A stretch of DNA of 64,000 nucleotides, taken from the NCBI RefSeq assembly GCF_025244665.1, contig NZ_CP104205.1, positions 1,237,001 through 1,301,000 of the forward strand, in the 5' to 3' direction. The translations under genes and the position numbers were made by a program. This DNA is from Maribacter litopenaei (GTDB lineage: Bacteria; Bacteroidota; Bacteroidia; Flavobacteriales; Flavobacteriaceae). The notes under the pieces are model-generated. The model had not been told where the DNA came from. It ran no database searches and saw nothing but the letters and a program-made list of their open reading frames with translations. This document shows, in pieces, positions 9,851 to 20,152 of the stretch. How positions within the stretch are numbered: position 1 is the stretch's first letter; every line of letters begins with the position of its first letter.

Positions 9851-11694
9851 ATGGCGGATATCATTAGACTTTTACCCGACCACGTTGCCAATCAGATAGC
9901 AGCGGGAGAAGTAGTTCAGCGACCGGCCTCCGTGGTAAAGGAGTTGCTGGAAAATGCTATTGATGCCCAATCGACCGATATAAAATTGATAGTTAAGGAC
10001 GGCGGGAAGACCTTGATTCAGGTTGTGGACAACGGAATAGGAATGAGTGATACCGATGCCCGCTTGAGTTTTGAACGCCACGCCACTTCAAAAATCCAAA
10101 AAGCCGAGGACCTTTTTAATTTGCATACGAAAGGTTTCAGGGGCGAAGCATTGGCATCGATTGCGGCAATAGCCCACGTGGAAATGACGACACGTACAGA
10201 AGAGGAGGAAGTAGGTACACATATAAAAATTGAGGGAAGTAGGGTGATTGGCCAAGAGGTAGCAGTGTTGCCCAAGGGAACTTCCATGATGGTAAAAAAC
10301 CTTTTTTTTAATATACCTGCCGGACGTAATTTCTTAAAGTCGGATCAAGTGGAATTTAGGCACATTACAGATGAATTCCACCGGGTGGCCTTGGCACATC
10401 CCCAAATTTCTTTCAGTTTTTATAATAACGGTAGTGATGTGTTTAATCTCCCATCCACAGATTTAAAAAAACGAATCGTACAGATTTTTGGTAGAAAAAC
10501 GAATGAAAAGTTGGTTCCCATCAACGAGGAAACCAATGTGGTAAAAATATCAGGATACATCCAAAAACCGGAGTTTGCCAAAAAGAGTAGGGGAGAGCAA
10601 TTCTTTTTTGCCAATAGCCGATTCATTAAAAGTCCGTATTTGCACCACGCCGTTTTAGGCGCTTTTGATGGATTGATAAAACCTGGTACTCATCCAGGTT
10701 ATTTTATTTGCTTGGATGTCGATCCAGCCACTATAGATATCAATATACATCCCACTAAAACAGAAGTGAAGTTTGATGATGAGCACACTTTATATGCTTA
10801 TCTAAAATCTACGATAAAACATAGTTTGGGACAATTTAATGTAGCCCCTTCCTTGGATTTTGATAAGGACCAAAATTTGGAAACTCCTTATAATTTTAAG
10901 GATAAGGCGATATCAGTACCTAGTATTACTGTAGACGCGGATTTTAATCCTTTTAAAAAAGTTTCGTCAACAAAGACAGCCTCTTATCCCAAGCATTCCA
11001 GTGCCAAGGGATGGGAAAGTATGTATGAAGGCTTGGAGCGAAAAATCTCCCATAAAGAGGCCGATGTTCGGAAATGGAATCTGAAGGAATCAATAGCTCC
11101 ATTTTTGATACTGGCTTGGAAACCCAAGATACGGTAACCACGACCTTTCAACTTCGAAAGAAATATATAGTCTCCACCATAAAATCCGGGATGTTGATTA
11201 TCAATCAGAGCAGAGCGCACCAGCGGGTACTTTATGAAGGTTTTTTAAAGAATATAACAATAAAGGAAGCGGTGAGCCAACAGTTATTGTTTCCATTGAC
11301 CCTTAATTTTACTCGTGGAGAAATATCCATTTTAAAGGAAATAAAAGAAAGTCTTTGTGCTGTGGGATTCATTTTTGGTAATATCACCGTAGAAACTGTG
11401 GAGGTGAGGGGTGTGCCCGTGGTCGTGACCGAGAGTGAGGTACAAATGGTTATGGAACAACTCATTTCTGATTTCCGGATGGAGGTGGTGGAAGATAGTT
11501 TTTCCCAAGTGGATATGTTGGCAAAGACCTTATCCAAAACCCTGTCCGTTAAAACTGGAGAGGTTCTCGATGAGCGCTCTCAGGTAGGCTTGGTAAACGA
11601 TCTCTTTGCCTGTAAGGAAAGTGCTTTGAGCCCTTTTAATAAACGTACCTATACGACCATAACAGAGAATGATATTGATAGAAAATTTATATAA
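9851..11694 (+). CDS. mutL: DNA mismatch repair protein MutL (one frame break; degenerate endonuclease motif)
   Basis: N-terminal GHKL ATPase: VVKELLENAIDA, VVDNGIGM, HTKGFRGEALASI, then the transducer domain (IDINIHPTKTEVKFDD). The C-terminal dimerisation domain reads IINQSRAHQRVLYEGF where endonuclease-type MutL has DQHA(X)2E(X)4E, so the metal-binding motif looks lost. The frame breaks at 11067-11072: the observed TTCGGAAA needs TTCCGGAAA, joining DVPEMESEGINSS. Linked without a gap to the rhomboid genes. Confidence 0.9.
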
Positions 11695-12441
11695 ATGAGC
11701 AGAATTACCGAGGCGATAAAGCACTTATTAATCATCAATATTTTATTTTTTGTTGCCACCAATATTTATGGGGATCAAATGTATCAATGGTTTTCCCTTT
11801 GGTTTCCTAAAAATGAAAATTTTGGGCTATGGCAAATAGTTACCCATATGTTTATGCATGGTGGGTTTATGCATATTCTTTTCAATATGTACGCCCTTTA
11901 TGCCTTTGGAACCCCTTTGGAAAGAATGTGGGGAAGAAACAAATTTTTGTTTTTTTATTTTTCAGCGGGATTAGGGGCTGCCTTGCTTCATACAGGTGTC
12001 AATTATTACTATTTTCAGGAAGGACTTAATGCTATAGTAAGCTCCGGTGTTTCTGAAAGTTCGGTAATGGATATTGTTTCAAGGGGCCAATACAATACGG
12101 AATGGTACAATATTGCTGGGAAGTCAACAATCGATAATTTCTTAAGTGCCTATCATACACCAGCAGTAGGAGCTTCGGGAGCTATTTATGGTGTACTTGT
12201 GGCATTTGGCATGTCATATCCTAACAGTGAGCTCTTTTTGATTTTTCTTCCGGTTCCCATAAAGGCTAAATATTTCATTCCGGTGTTGATTGCCTTGGAT
12301 TTATTCTCCGGTATTACAGGTTATGGAATATTTGGGCAGGGTATTGCACATTTTGCGCATGTTGGGGGTGCCTTGGTAGGATTTCTTATGATGTGGTACT
12401 GGAGGAAAAATCAGTTTAATAATAATCGGTGGGACAGATAA
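11695..12441 (+). CDS. Rhomboid family intramembrane serine protease 1
   Basis: 248 residues with six or more hydrophobic segments. Catalytic serine in GASGAIYG (about residue 160) and catalytic histidine in HFAHVGGALVGF; conserved HMFMHGGFMHILFNM loop and ERMWG segment. Cleaves membrane proteins within or near the bilayer; substrate unknown. Starts directly after the mutL stop and overlaps the next rhomboid by TAATG. Frame intact. Confidence 0.9.
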   Translation: MSRITEAIKHLLIINILFFVATNIYGDQMYQWFSLWFPKNENFGLWQIVTHMFMHGGFMHILFNMYALYAFGTPLERMWGRNKFLFFYFSAGLGAALLHTGVNYYYFQEGLNAIVSSGVSESSVMDIVSRGQYNTEWYNIAGKSTIDNFLSAYHTPAVGASGAIYGVLVAFGMSYPNSELFLIFLPVPIKAKYFIPVLIALDLFSGITGYGIFGQGIAHFAHVGGALVGFLMMWYWRKNQFNNNRWDR

Positions 12442-13317
12442 TGGCAGGACCAAATTTAAAATACCAGTATGCGAGACTTAGCGTTGCTGAGAAACTTATT
12501 GCCATTAATGTAGTAGTATATATCATCAATGCCCTCATTCCTTTTTTATTGGGTATCTCAAAGAATAGCTTCGTACAATGGTTTGAACTGCCCAATGATT
12601 TCTTTGGGTTTTTGGTGCAGCCCTGGTCTATAATCACCTATTCATTTTTTCATGGTGGTTTAGGTCATTTATTCTGGAACATGCTCCTTATATTTTTTGT
12701 AGGGAGGATATTTTTGAACCTCTTTGACGGAAGACGTTTTTTAAATGTCTATTTTCTAGGGGTCATTCTTGGGGGCCTTTTTTTTATGCTGGGTTATAAT
12801 ATCTTCCCGGCATTCTTTAACGTAAATGCCGCTTTGATTGGCGCCTCTGCAGGGGCAAGTGCTATACTGATATTTATTTGTACCTATATTCCCAACCAAG
12901 AGGTAAGGGTTATTTTTTTCAATATAAAGCTTTGGTATATTGGTGTATTTGTTGTTTTAATGGATTTGATCCAATTACCTACTAGTGGAAATGCCGGAGG
13001 TCACTTGGCCCATTTGGGAGGTGCCCTATTAGGGTATTTGTATGCCAATCAATTATTCAAGGGGAACGATATAGGGGCAGGTTTTTCCAAGTTTTTTGAC
13101 AGTATTGCCAATTTGTTCAAGCGTTCGGAGAAAAAGGCTCCATTAAAAACGGTTTATAAGAACAAGAGTTCGAATTCTACAAGGAATACAAAAGACTATG
13201 ATGCCCTAAGCAAGCAGAAAAAGATAGATGCCATATTGGACAAAATTAGTAAGTCTCGGCTATGAAAGCCTTTCCAAAGCGGAGAAGGATTTTCTTTTTA
13301 AGGCAGGTAAGGAATAA
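12441..13317 (+). CDS. Rhomboid family intramembrane serine protease 2 (frame break near the C-terminus)
   Basis: Polytopic. HGGLGHLFWNMLLIFFVG loop, serine in GASAGASAIL, histidine in GGHLAHLGGALLGYLYANQ. A cytosolic tail carries a conserved-looking helix ending. The apparent stop at 13265 comes from a break at 13256-13262: TCTCGGC instead of TCCGGC. The corrected tail reads KSGYESLSKAEKDFLFKAGKE with a stop at 13317, a typical end for flavobacterial rhomboids. Tandem with rhomboid 1, with which it shares little beyond the catalytic core. Confidence 0.87.
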
Positions 13318-13333
13318 ATAGAGTTTGTTGTAG

Positions 13334-14335
13334 ATGTCAATATGGAGTAAGACCGTTTACGGATTGAATATAGTCTCCTCGGCTTTGTTGTTATTGGCTT
13401 GTATCGTTCCTTATACAAAGTCGGCCAGTCTATCATTTTTAAGCCTAACAGTACCGGTTCTTGTACTGACAAATTTTCTGTTTCTTCTTTATTGGTTAAT
13501 GGTGGTACCGAAAAAATTATGGTTGTCTTTTGCCGTTTTGGTATTGGGATGTTTTAGTTTGGGATCTTTTGTCCAATTTAATTCGACTGATAATAATGAA
13601 GAGGATGTTTTAAAGGTTATGAGCTACAATGTTGAGAAATTTAATGATGATAATGGCAATGGAAGGAGTATTCAGGGAAAGGGAATAATTGAATTCATTA
13701 AAAAGGAAGATCCCGATATTTTATGTATCCAGGAATATAGTAGAATTTGGAATGAACGACTTAAACATTTTAAATATTTTAGTCAAACACCTTATAGTAG
13801 TGGAAAAACTAATCAGGCTATTTATTCTAAATATCCAATAGTAGAGGAAGGATCCTTGAAATTTCCTAATAGTTTGAATAATAGCATTTATGTTGATATC
13901 AGATATAAAAAGGACACCTTGCGAGTCTATAATTTACATTTGGAATCTTTAAAAGTGCGTCCAAGAAGCTTAAAACGGGAACGATCGGATAGATTATTGG
14001 GAAGATTACGCTATTCCTTTGCCAAACAACAGGAGCAGGCCGATTTGATAAGAGCGCATATGAATCAGGTCGATTACAAAAAGATTGTCTGCGCCGATAT
14101 GAACAATACGCAATATTCTTATGCCTATCAAGAGTTAAAGCAGGATATGGAAGATAGCTTTTTGGAAAAGGGAAATGGCTATGGAACAACCATTAAATTT
14201 TGGAAATTCCCATTGCGAATCGATTTTATTTTAGCGGATCCGGGCATTGATATTTTGAGCCATAAAAACTATAAGGTAAGCTTGTCCGACCATGAGCCTA
14301 TTATGGCAACCCTAAAAGTTGGACCGCATGAATAG
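13334..14335 (+). CDS. Endonuclease/exonuclease/phosphatase (EEP) family membrane-linked protein
   Basis: 333 residues: two or three N-terminal transmembrane helices, then an EEP fold with MSYNVEKFN, DILCIQEYSR (metal Glu), LRVYNLHLESL, IVCADMNNTQYSYAY (Asp/Asn) and VSLSDHEPI (catalytic Asp-His). Phosphodiesterase or phosphatase with the catalytic domain likely outside the inner membrane. Substrate unknown. Last gene of the mutL-rhomboid run; its 3' end overlaps the convergent DUF6122 gene by 24 bp. Frame intact. Confidence 0.85.
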   Translation: MSIWSKTVYGLNIVSSALLLLACIVPYTKSASLSFLSLTVPVLVLTNFLFLLYWLMVVPKKLWLSFAVLVLGCFSLGSFVQFNSTDNNEEDVLKVMSYNVEKFNDDNGNGRSIQGKGIIEFIKKEDPDILCIQEYSRIWNERLKHFKYFSQTPYSSGKTNQAIYSKYPIVEEGSLKFPNSLNNSIYVDIRYKKDTLRVYNLHLESLKVRPRSLKRERSDRLLGRLRYSFAKQQEQADLIRAHMNQVDYKKIVCADMNNTQYSYAYQELKQDMEDSFLEKGNGYGTTIKFWKFPLRIDFILADPGIDILSHKNYKVSLSDHEPIMATLKVGPHE

Positions 14336-14632
14336 ACAATCTGTGAAATCGGCGACCATGTGTATTAAAAAGGCAATTCCCCAAATTCTGGACACTCTCC
14401 AAAACAACATCAAAAAATAAATCCCCATCGACCAATAGGTGTGCAAGGGATGGAAATTGATACTACATCGACTGGCATCAAAAATAGGAGTGGCCAAAAG
14501 ATGGTCAACATCCGTAAGTATCCCTGCCAATAATATAAAACAGACTTTTAACCGATGTTCCTTGAAAAACAATAAGGCAATTAGAACTGGGACAATAAAG
14601 TGAATACCATAGTGTATAATGAACCTAAGCAT
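14312..14632 (-). CDS. DUF6122 family small membrane protein
   Basis: 106 residues with four hydrophobic segments and histidine/aspartate motifs in loops (GILTDVDHLLATPIFD, SINFHPLHTYW, IHMVADFTDC). This pattern resembles membrane metal-dependent hydrolases, but the family has no assigned function. ATG overlaps the wbqC stop by eight bases. Frame intact. Confidence 0.75.
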   Translation of the reverse strand: MLRFIIHYGIHFIVPVLIALLFFKEHRLKVCFILLAGILTDVDHLLATPIFDASRCSINFHPLHTYWSMGIYFLMLFWRVSRIWGIAFLIHMVADFTDCLFMRSNF

Positions 14633-15251
14633 TTTGCTTCAGTATTTCAATATCCTTTAGATACACCAAGGTATTAGTATCCTAAGTTGAAAAGCACGTC
14701 CAAAATACTAAGGTTGGGGATAAACCCATGTCGGTCTCCAAAAACCTGAACATACTCGGAAAATCTTGGGGTACCTCTTTTTTGGCATTTACTAAGAATC
14801 GATAATCATTTGCATGATTGAATGAATATTCTTCCGTGAATTTATCAGAAAGGTCCAATTGGAGGCAGTCACAGATAATTTCAATCGATGCCAAATTGAA
14901 TTCTATGAGACGGTCAAACTCCTTTTTGTACAATGGTCGAATCTCATCTTCATAAAACTCAAAAAATGGTGAAGTTCTGTAGGCCGTTTCCAAGGTTCTC
15001 CAATGCTGCCGCTGCCATGGATATGAATTATCCAGTTTGACTTTCTTGTAGTATTGTCGGCCATTTTTACCTTTGGTATGTATAATGGGAACACTTAGTA
15101 TATGCTTGCCCCGATCCGTGCAGATATAGGCCCTATTCCTGTAGGTTTGTTTTTGATAATTGTCCTGTAACTCAAACACGATATCCTTGGACTTTGTGTA
15201 AACATTGAAAAAGGCCACATTGGGAAAATATGCAGGATGAAGTACGGTCAT
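14625..15251 (-). CDS. WbqC-like family protein (two frame breaks near the C-terminus)
   Basis: Opens with MTVLHPAYFPNVAFF; contains NRAYICTDRGKHILSVPI and YPWQRQHWRTLETAYRTSPFFEFYED, diagnostic of the WbqC family. Its biochemical activity is not established as far as I know; some members lie in O-antigen clusters. Breaks near 14717 (CCCCAAC where CCCCAAAC restores GLSPNLSILDVLFNLGY) and near 14680 (resuming NTLVYLKDIEILKQNA, stop at 14625). The start is 15 bp from the lepB stop, consistent with an operon. Confidence 0.82.
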
Positions 15252-15266
15252 TAGATACTTTAGAAA

Positions 15267-16964
15267 TTATTTGGCCTTCTTTCGTTTCCAAAACCAATTA
15301 CCCACAAAGTATGCCACTAGGAGTATTAAGAAATACTTGAAATAGGATTGCGGTTCTCCATCACCATTTACGGTAGTAAAGATCCTATCCCATCTAGGGC
15401 GCCAGTTGGACATGGGCTCGGTGAAATTGTCAAAGCTCATCCAAATAAATATTGGGATTCCTACGATATGGTTTTCAGGTACATACCCCCAGGCCCTACT
15501 ATCTTCAGAGTGGTCCTGTTATCCCCCATCATCCAATAATAGTCCTGTGCAAATGTATATGTGTCTGCCACCTGACCATTGATTAAAATTTGATTACCCG
15601 ATACATCAATGGAATTACCTTCATACTCCCTAATAATCTTTTTATACAAAGGCAATACTTTAAGGTTCAGAGATACTGTTGTTCCTTCCTTTGGAATATA
15701 AATAGGCCCCATTTGGCTATAGTTCCATGGATAATCCGGACTTTGCGGGAATAGGTTGATTCCCCTCTTTCCCTTGGGTACAATTTGACGTACAACGGAA
15801 TCAATACCGGAATCTTTTCGCAGCGTCGCCACCATTTCATCCGTTAATGGTACCAATCGTTCACGATCTGTAACTTCCTTAAGTGAAAGTCGATGTTTTT
15901 TAATAAAACCAGCTGGAAACCCTGAACTTCCGGTGTAGAGTTCCAATTGTCCATCTGCCAATTGGTTGAAACCTTTTAAATAGGGATTAATCGCTTGAGC
16001 CTGTTGCTGGCTTACCGGCCCTGAAATGTATTTTCACGGTAAAATCAGTAATACCTAGGTCGTCCAAAAGTCTAGAAGAAACCCCTTTTTGGGAATATAC
16101 AATGTAATCATACTGTGGTTTAGCACTGCCCGGAAGTTCCAATTGCTTACCGTTTATAAAGACATAACCGTCCCGTACTTCCAAGGAATCCCCAGGTATT
16201 CCTACACATCGTTTTACATAGTTGGATTTTTTGTCTATAGGTTTTTTTACCCCGGCTTCTGCCCTAAAAAATTGCCGCACCGTGTCGGCCGGCCAACTAA
16301 AAACTACGATATCGTTACGCTTTACTTTTGTAAAACCTGGAAGTCTAAAGTACGGTAGTTGTGGTTTGTTCAGATAGGATTTTGTGCCGATAATTGGCAA
16401 GGTATCATGAACCATAGGTGCCGCAACTGTCGTCATAGGGGTCCTGGCACCATAATGGAATTTGCTCACGAATAAAAAGTCACCTACGCGCAGGGTTCTT
16501 TCCAAAGATCCAGTAGGAATCACATAGGGTTGAATAAAGTATGTGTGAACCAAGGTTGCCGCGACTACCGCAAAAACAATGGAGCTAACCCATTCGCCCA
16601 GTGCAGTTCCAGGATGAAGGCTTCTATTTTCAATATACTTTACATCCAATGCATAGTTTACATAGAAGATATAGAACCCTAAAGTCAAGACTACCAACCA
16701 TGATTCCAAAAGGCTATTTCTTCCATAACTTCTGATTGTTTCTACCCAGATTACCGGAAACATTAGTAGATTGATGATGGGGATAAACAATAAAATGACC
16801 CACCATTTAGGTCGATTTATTATTTGCATCAATACAATAGCATTGTAAACAGGAATAATGGCCTCCCAGGCTTTACGGCCGGCCTTGATATAAAGTTTCC
16901 AAGTTCCTAGAAAATGAATTACCTGAACTGCTAAAATGAAAATAATCCACTGGGTACCATTCAT
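15267..16964 (-). CDS. lepB: Signal peptidase I (two frame breaks)
   Basis: Larger than E. coli LepB, as is common in Bacteroidota: three N-terminal transmembrane helices, then FIQPYVIPTGSLERTLRVGD (catalytic Ser), SNYVKRCVGIPGDSLEV (catalytic Lys), MMGDNR box and a C-terminal membrane helix (YFKYFLILLVAYFVGNW). Breaks: near 15990-16020 (joins to PVSQQQAQAINPYLKGF) and near 15517 (correct reading NSEDSRAWGYVPENHIVG), giving a true stop at 15267. Processes Sec-exported preproteins. A 20-nt motif just upstream of the ATG is shared with acs. Confidence 0.9.
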
Positions 16965-16974
16965 GATTTTATGT

Positions 16975-16994
16975 TTTTACTCTATAATCGAGAT
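16975..16994 (-). promoter_or_regulatory. Motif upstream of lepB shared with the acs upstream region
   Basis: On the + strand TTTTACTCTATAATCGAGAT; the acs copy at 24963 differs at two positions. Each begins 11-14 bases before the respective ATG. The core of the acs copy, TCGATAATCGA, is palindromic. Function unknown. Confidence 0.35.
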
Positions 16995-17146
16995 TTAAAT
17001 CTTCCGACGCTTCCGTCAAATTTCGTTTATCTGTTTTCTTCATTGACTCGTGAGCTTGCTCCGAGGTAATTTAGATTATACAATGCTCCATAGAGGAACG
17101 TTAATTTGATAGTATCTGTCTATCATTTAAAGTATTGTTACTTATT

Positions 17147-17848
17147 TTAACCCAGGTTTAACACATCTTTCATGGTAAAAACCCCAGTTTTTCCCAAAAT
17201 CCATTCTGCCGCTACAACGGCTCCCAAGGCAAAGCCCTCGCGGTTTTGGGCTGTATGTTTAATCTCTATGCTATCTACTTCACTGGTATATTCTACAGTA
17301 TGTGTCCCTGGTGTATCCCCAATTCTTTTGGAGGTAATCGGTATCTGTTTATACCCACTTTCATCCAGTTTCCATTTTTGGTAATCCGTATTGGCAATGA
17401 TTCCTTCTGCTAAGGTAATGGCCGTACCACTGGGAGCATCCAGTTTTTGGGTATGATGTATTTCTTCCAGGGATACCTCATACTGAGAAAGGTTCTTCAT
17501 CATTTTTGCTAAATGGGCGTTAAGTTCAAAAAAGATATTTACCCCTAAACTAAAATTGGAGGCATAAATAAAGGCACCATTTTTTTCCTCACAAAATTGA
17601 ACAACATCATCGAATTTCTCCAGCCAACCGGTAGTGCCTGAAATTATGGGCGTATTGTTTTTCAAACAAGAGGTGATATTTTCATAAGCAGCATCAGGTG
17701 TACTAAAGTCTATGGCCACATCGATTTTTGCGAAATCAATTTCTCCACTTCCGACATCTATTTTGGCAACGATTTCATGACCTCTTTCTACGGCCAGGCA
17801 TTCAATCATTTTCCCCATTTTTCCATAACCGAAAAGTGCAATATTCAT
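17147..17848 (-). CDS. dapB: 4-hydroxy-tetrahydrodipicolinate reductase
   Basis: 233 residues. N-terminal nucleotide-binding GYGKMGKMIE, substrate segments ISGTTGWLEK, ASNFSLGVNIFF, and the catalytic EIHHTQKLDAPSGTAITLAEGI. Catalyses the NAD(P)H step of lysine/meso-diaminopimelate synthesis, which feeds peptidoglycan. Two bases separate it from DUF5683 upstream; about 180 bp with no gene lie between it and lepB. Frame intact. Confidence 0.95.
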   Translation of the reverse strand: MNIALFGYGKMGKMIECLAVERGHEIVAKIDVGSGEIDFAKIDVAIDFSTPDAAYENITSCLKNNTPIISGTTGWLEKFDDVVQFCEEKNGAFIYASNFSLGVNIFFELNAHLAKMMKNLSQYEVSLEEIHHTQKLDAPSGTAITLAEGIIANTDYQKWKLDESGYKQIPITSKRIGDTPGTHTVEYTSEVDSIEIKHTAQNREGFALGAVVAAEWILGKTGVFTMKDVLNLG

Positions 17849-17850
17849 AT

Positions 17851-18486
17851 TTAAAATTTTATGGTTAATGCCATTCCATAAGTTGGATTATTGGTAACGG
17901 CATTCAAGTCTAAATAAGGTTCAAAATCTAGGGCAAGATTGTTGTCGATATTAAATTGCTTTAGGTGGGCGTCTACATTGGCATCTATAATATTCAAACT
18001 ATAGGCCACAATGGACAACACCAACCAAAGATCTCGGTCACGCTGAAAACGTTCCTGTTGGTTTTCAAGGTCGCCGTCGTCCAAGAAAGGAAAATTACCT
18101 TCGCCATTGAATTCATCATCGGTAAAACCGGCTTGTCTCCTTTTAAATGCCGTTCTAAATCTTTTGTAATTGTCATTGTTCCAAGTATATGCATAAACGC
18201 TTCCTCCAATAGCGCCCCACACAAGTGGAACCTTCCAGTATCTTTTGTTATAGATTTGACCCGGACCGGGAAGTACGGCAGAATAAAATGCGGCCTTGCT
18301 GGGTGCCAATGGATTTATATTCCTTCTTTTCTTGACCGTTAAGGAATCGTCCATGACCATGACATCGGTACTAAGTGAGTTTGTAACGGTATCCGTTACT
18401 TTTTCCTCCGGGCTCTCTTCCTCTTGGGAGTAAGACGCGACGGCCAAAAAAAATAAAAGGGAGAATATTGAAAAGTGTTTATGCAC
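17851..18486 (-). CDS. DUF5683 domain protein with signal peptide
   Basis: 211 residues: signal peptide (FSLLFFLAVASYSQ), a charged linker, then the DUF5683 core (PSKAAFYSAVLPGPGQIYNKRYWKVPLVWGAIG in overlapping segments) with two hydrophobic helices. Probably an envelope protein; function unknown. It overlaps the parB 3' end by 8 bp and is regularly found between parB and dapB in Bacteroidota. Confidence 0.82.
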   Translation of the reverse strand: MHKHFSIFSLLFFLAVASYSQEEESPEEKVTDTVTNSLSTDVMVMDDSLTVKKRRNINPLAPSKAAFYSAVLPGPGQIYNKRYWKVPLVWGAIGGSVYAYTWNNDNYKRFRTAFKRRQAGFTDDEFNGEGNFPFLDDGDLENQQERFQRDRDLWLVLSIVAYSLNIIDANVDAHLKQFNIDNNLALDFEPYLDLNAVTNNPTYGMALTIKF

Positions 18487-19378
18487 CCGTGATCAGCTTT
18501 TTTATACGCTCGAATTCTTCTCTCGGAATGAAAAGGAATTGTAATACTTCCTTTTGAAGCTCCGAAGTCTTCACTTTAATACCTGCGGAAAGATGTTTGG
18601 ATATTTCCTCTACACCTGATGAAACATAGGTTGGGGTTTCTACCTTTGATTTGGTAGGTTTAGGCACATCTTTTTGATGATAATTTTTTACTGCGTTTTC
18701 CGTGTCCCTAACAGATAAGTTTTGCCCCACAATCTTTTCGTACAGGGCTATTTGGTCTTGTCTACTTTCAATGTTCACCAAAGCCCTACCATGACCCATG
18801 CTCAAAAAACCATCGCGCATCCCCGTTTGTATTATGAGATTCAACTTTAATAATCTAAGATAGTTAGCTATAGTAGAGCGTTTTTTTCCCACTCTATCGC
18901 TTAATTTTTCTTGGGTTAGATTTATTTCATCTATAAGCCTTTGATAGGACAGGGCAATTTCAATAGGGTCAAGATCCTGTCTTTGAATGTTTTCTACCAA
19001 AGCCATTTCCAAGGATTCTTGGTCATTGGCGATGCGTATGTAGGCTGGAATTGTATCCGGACCCACTAATTTGGAGGCTCTAAATCGCCTCTCCCCGGAA
19101 ACTAATTGATATTTGTTAAAACCAAGCTTTCTAACGGTAATGGGTTGGATAACACCTAATTCCCTAATGGAAGTGGCCAATTCCTGTAACGTCTCGTCAT
19201 TAAAATTAGATCGTGGCTGAAACGGATTGACCTCAATGTGTTCTAAATCCAGTTCGATAATATTACCTACGACTTTGTCGGCATTTTTATCCGTTGCAGA
19301 TTGTATATCATTATCCGGGTCTTTCAACAATGCCGATAATCCTCTACCCAAAGCCTGTTTTTTTACTGCTTTTGCCAT
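18479..19378 (-). CDS. parB: Chromosome partition protein ParB (two compensating frame breaks in the C-terminus)
   Basis: N-terminal ParB/CTPase fold with IEVNPFQPRSNF, LVSGERRFRASKLVG, MALVENIQRQDL, a helix-turn-helix (LTQEKLSDRVGKKRSTIANYLRLLKL) and a short C-terminal domain. The last 35 codons contain two breaks that cancel: 18561-18566 (one base short in TCCGGA) and 18521-18527 (one base extra, CCGAGA). The segment as read (LQKEVLQFLFIPRE) should be KTSGASKGSITIPFHSGEEF. The protein looks full length but carries about 15 false residues. Binds parS and works with ParA. Confidence 0.9.
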   Translation of the reverse strand: MAKAVKKQALGRGLSALLKDPDNDIQSATDKNADKVVGNIIELDLEHIEVNPFQPRSNFNDETLQELATSIRELGVIQPITVRKLGFNKYQLVSGERRFRASKLVGPDTIPAYIRIANDQESLEMALVENIQRQDLDPIEIALSYQRLIDEINLTQEKLSDRVGKKRSTIANYLRLLKLNLIIQTGMRDGFLSMGHGRALVNIESRQDQIALYEKIVGQNLSVRDTENAVKNYHQKDVPKPTKSKVETPTYVSSGVEEISKHLSAGIKVKTSELQKEVLQFLFIPREEFERIKKLITGA

Positions 19379-20152
19379 TTATGCTGTCTGCTTATTTTTC
19401 TTGACCACCTCGTTTGCCAAATTGAGGTAGTTTGTTGCCCCCTTACTGGCTGCATCATACTTTATAATGCTTTCTCCATAACTTGGTGCTTCGCTCAAAC
19501 GTACATTTCGCTGTATAATCGTTTCAAAAACCATATCACCAAAATGCTTTTTGACCTCTTCCACTACTTGGTTGGACAGTCGTAATCCGGAATCGTACAT
19601 GGTCAACAACATCCCTTCAATATCCAATTGCGGATTGTGAATTCTTTGTACACTTTTAATAGTATTTAAAAGCTTACCCAAGCCTTCTAAGGCAAAGTAT
19701 TCACATTGTATAGGTATAATAACGGAATCTGCCGCTGTCAAGGCATTTAAAGTCAATAAACCTAAGGAGGGTGCACAATCAATTAATATATAGTCATAAT
19801 CGTCCTTAAGCTCCATGATGGCCTTTTTCATCATATATTCACGCTCATCCTTATCCACCAATTCTATTTCAATGGCCACCAAATCAATATGGGCTGGAAT
19901 CAAATCAACGTTTGGGGAGGTTGTTGGAATTATTGCTTCCTTGGCAGTTTTTGTATGCTCCAACAGTTCATAGGTCCCCAATTCGATACTGTCCACATTG
20001 ATACCCAACCCCGAAGTAGCGTTGGCTTGTGGGTCTGCATCGATCAAGAGTACTTTCTTTTCAAGTACTCCAAGCGAGGCCGCCAGATTAACGGTCGTAG
20101 TCGTTTTGCCAACACCACCTTTTTGATTTGCTATAGCAATTATCTTGCCCAT
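19379..20152 (-). CDS. parA: Chromosome partition ATPase ParA/Soj
   Basis: 257 residues. Deviant Walker A QKGGVGKTTTTVNLAAS, switch I LLIDADPQANATSGLG, Walker B YDYILIDCAPSLGLLTLNAL. ATG 20152 is preferred to the in-frame TTG two codons upstream. Directly abuts parB. Drives origin segregation. Frame intact. Confidence 0.95.
   Translation of the reverse strand: MGKIIAIANQKGGVGKTTTTVNLAASLGVLEKKVLLIDADPQANATSGLGINVDSIELGTYELLEHTKTAKEAIIPTTSPNVDLIPAHIDLVAIEIELVDKDEREYMMKKAIMELKDDYDYILIDCAPSLGLLTLNALTAADSVIIPIQCEYFALEGLGKLLNTIKSVQRIHNPQLDIEGMLLTMYDSGLRLSNQVVEEVKKHFGDMVFETIIQRNVRLSEAPSYGESIIKYDAASKGATNYLNLANEVVKKNKQTA

Noticed and set aside
9872-10626. Several open frames antisense to mutL
   Set aside because: All mirror the intact MutL ATPase domain and show no protein family features.
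16965-17146. Possible small RNA or tRNA between lepB and dapB
   Set aside because: No cloverleaf or strong hairpin could be drawn; the only notable element is the motif shared with acs.
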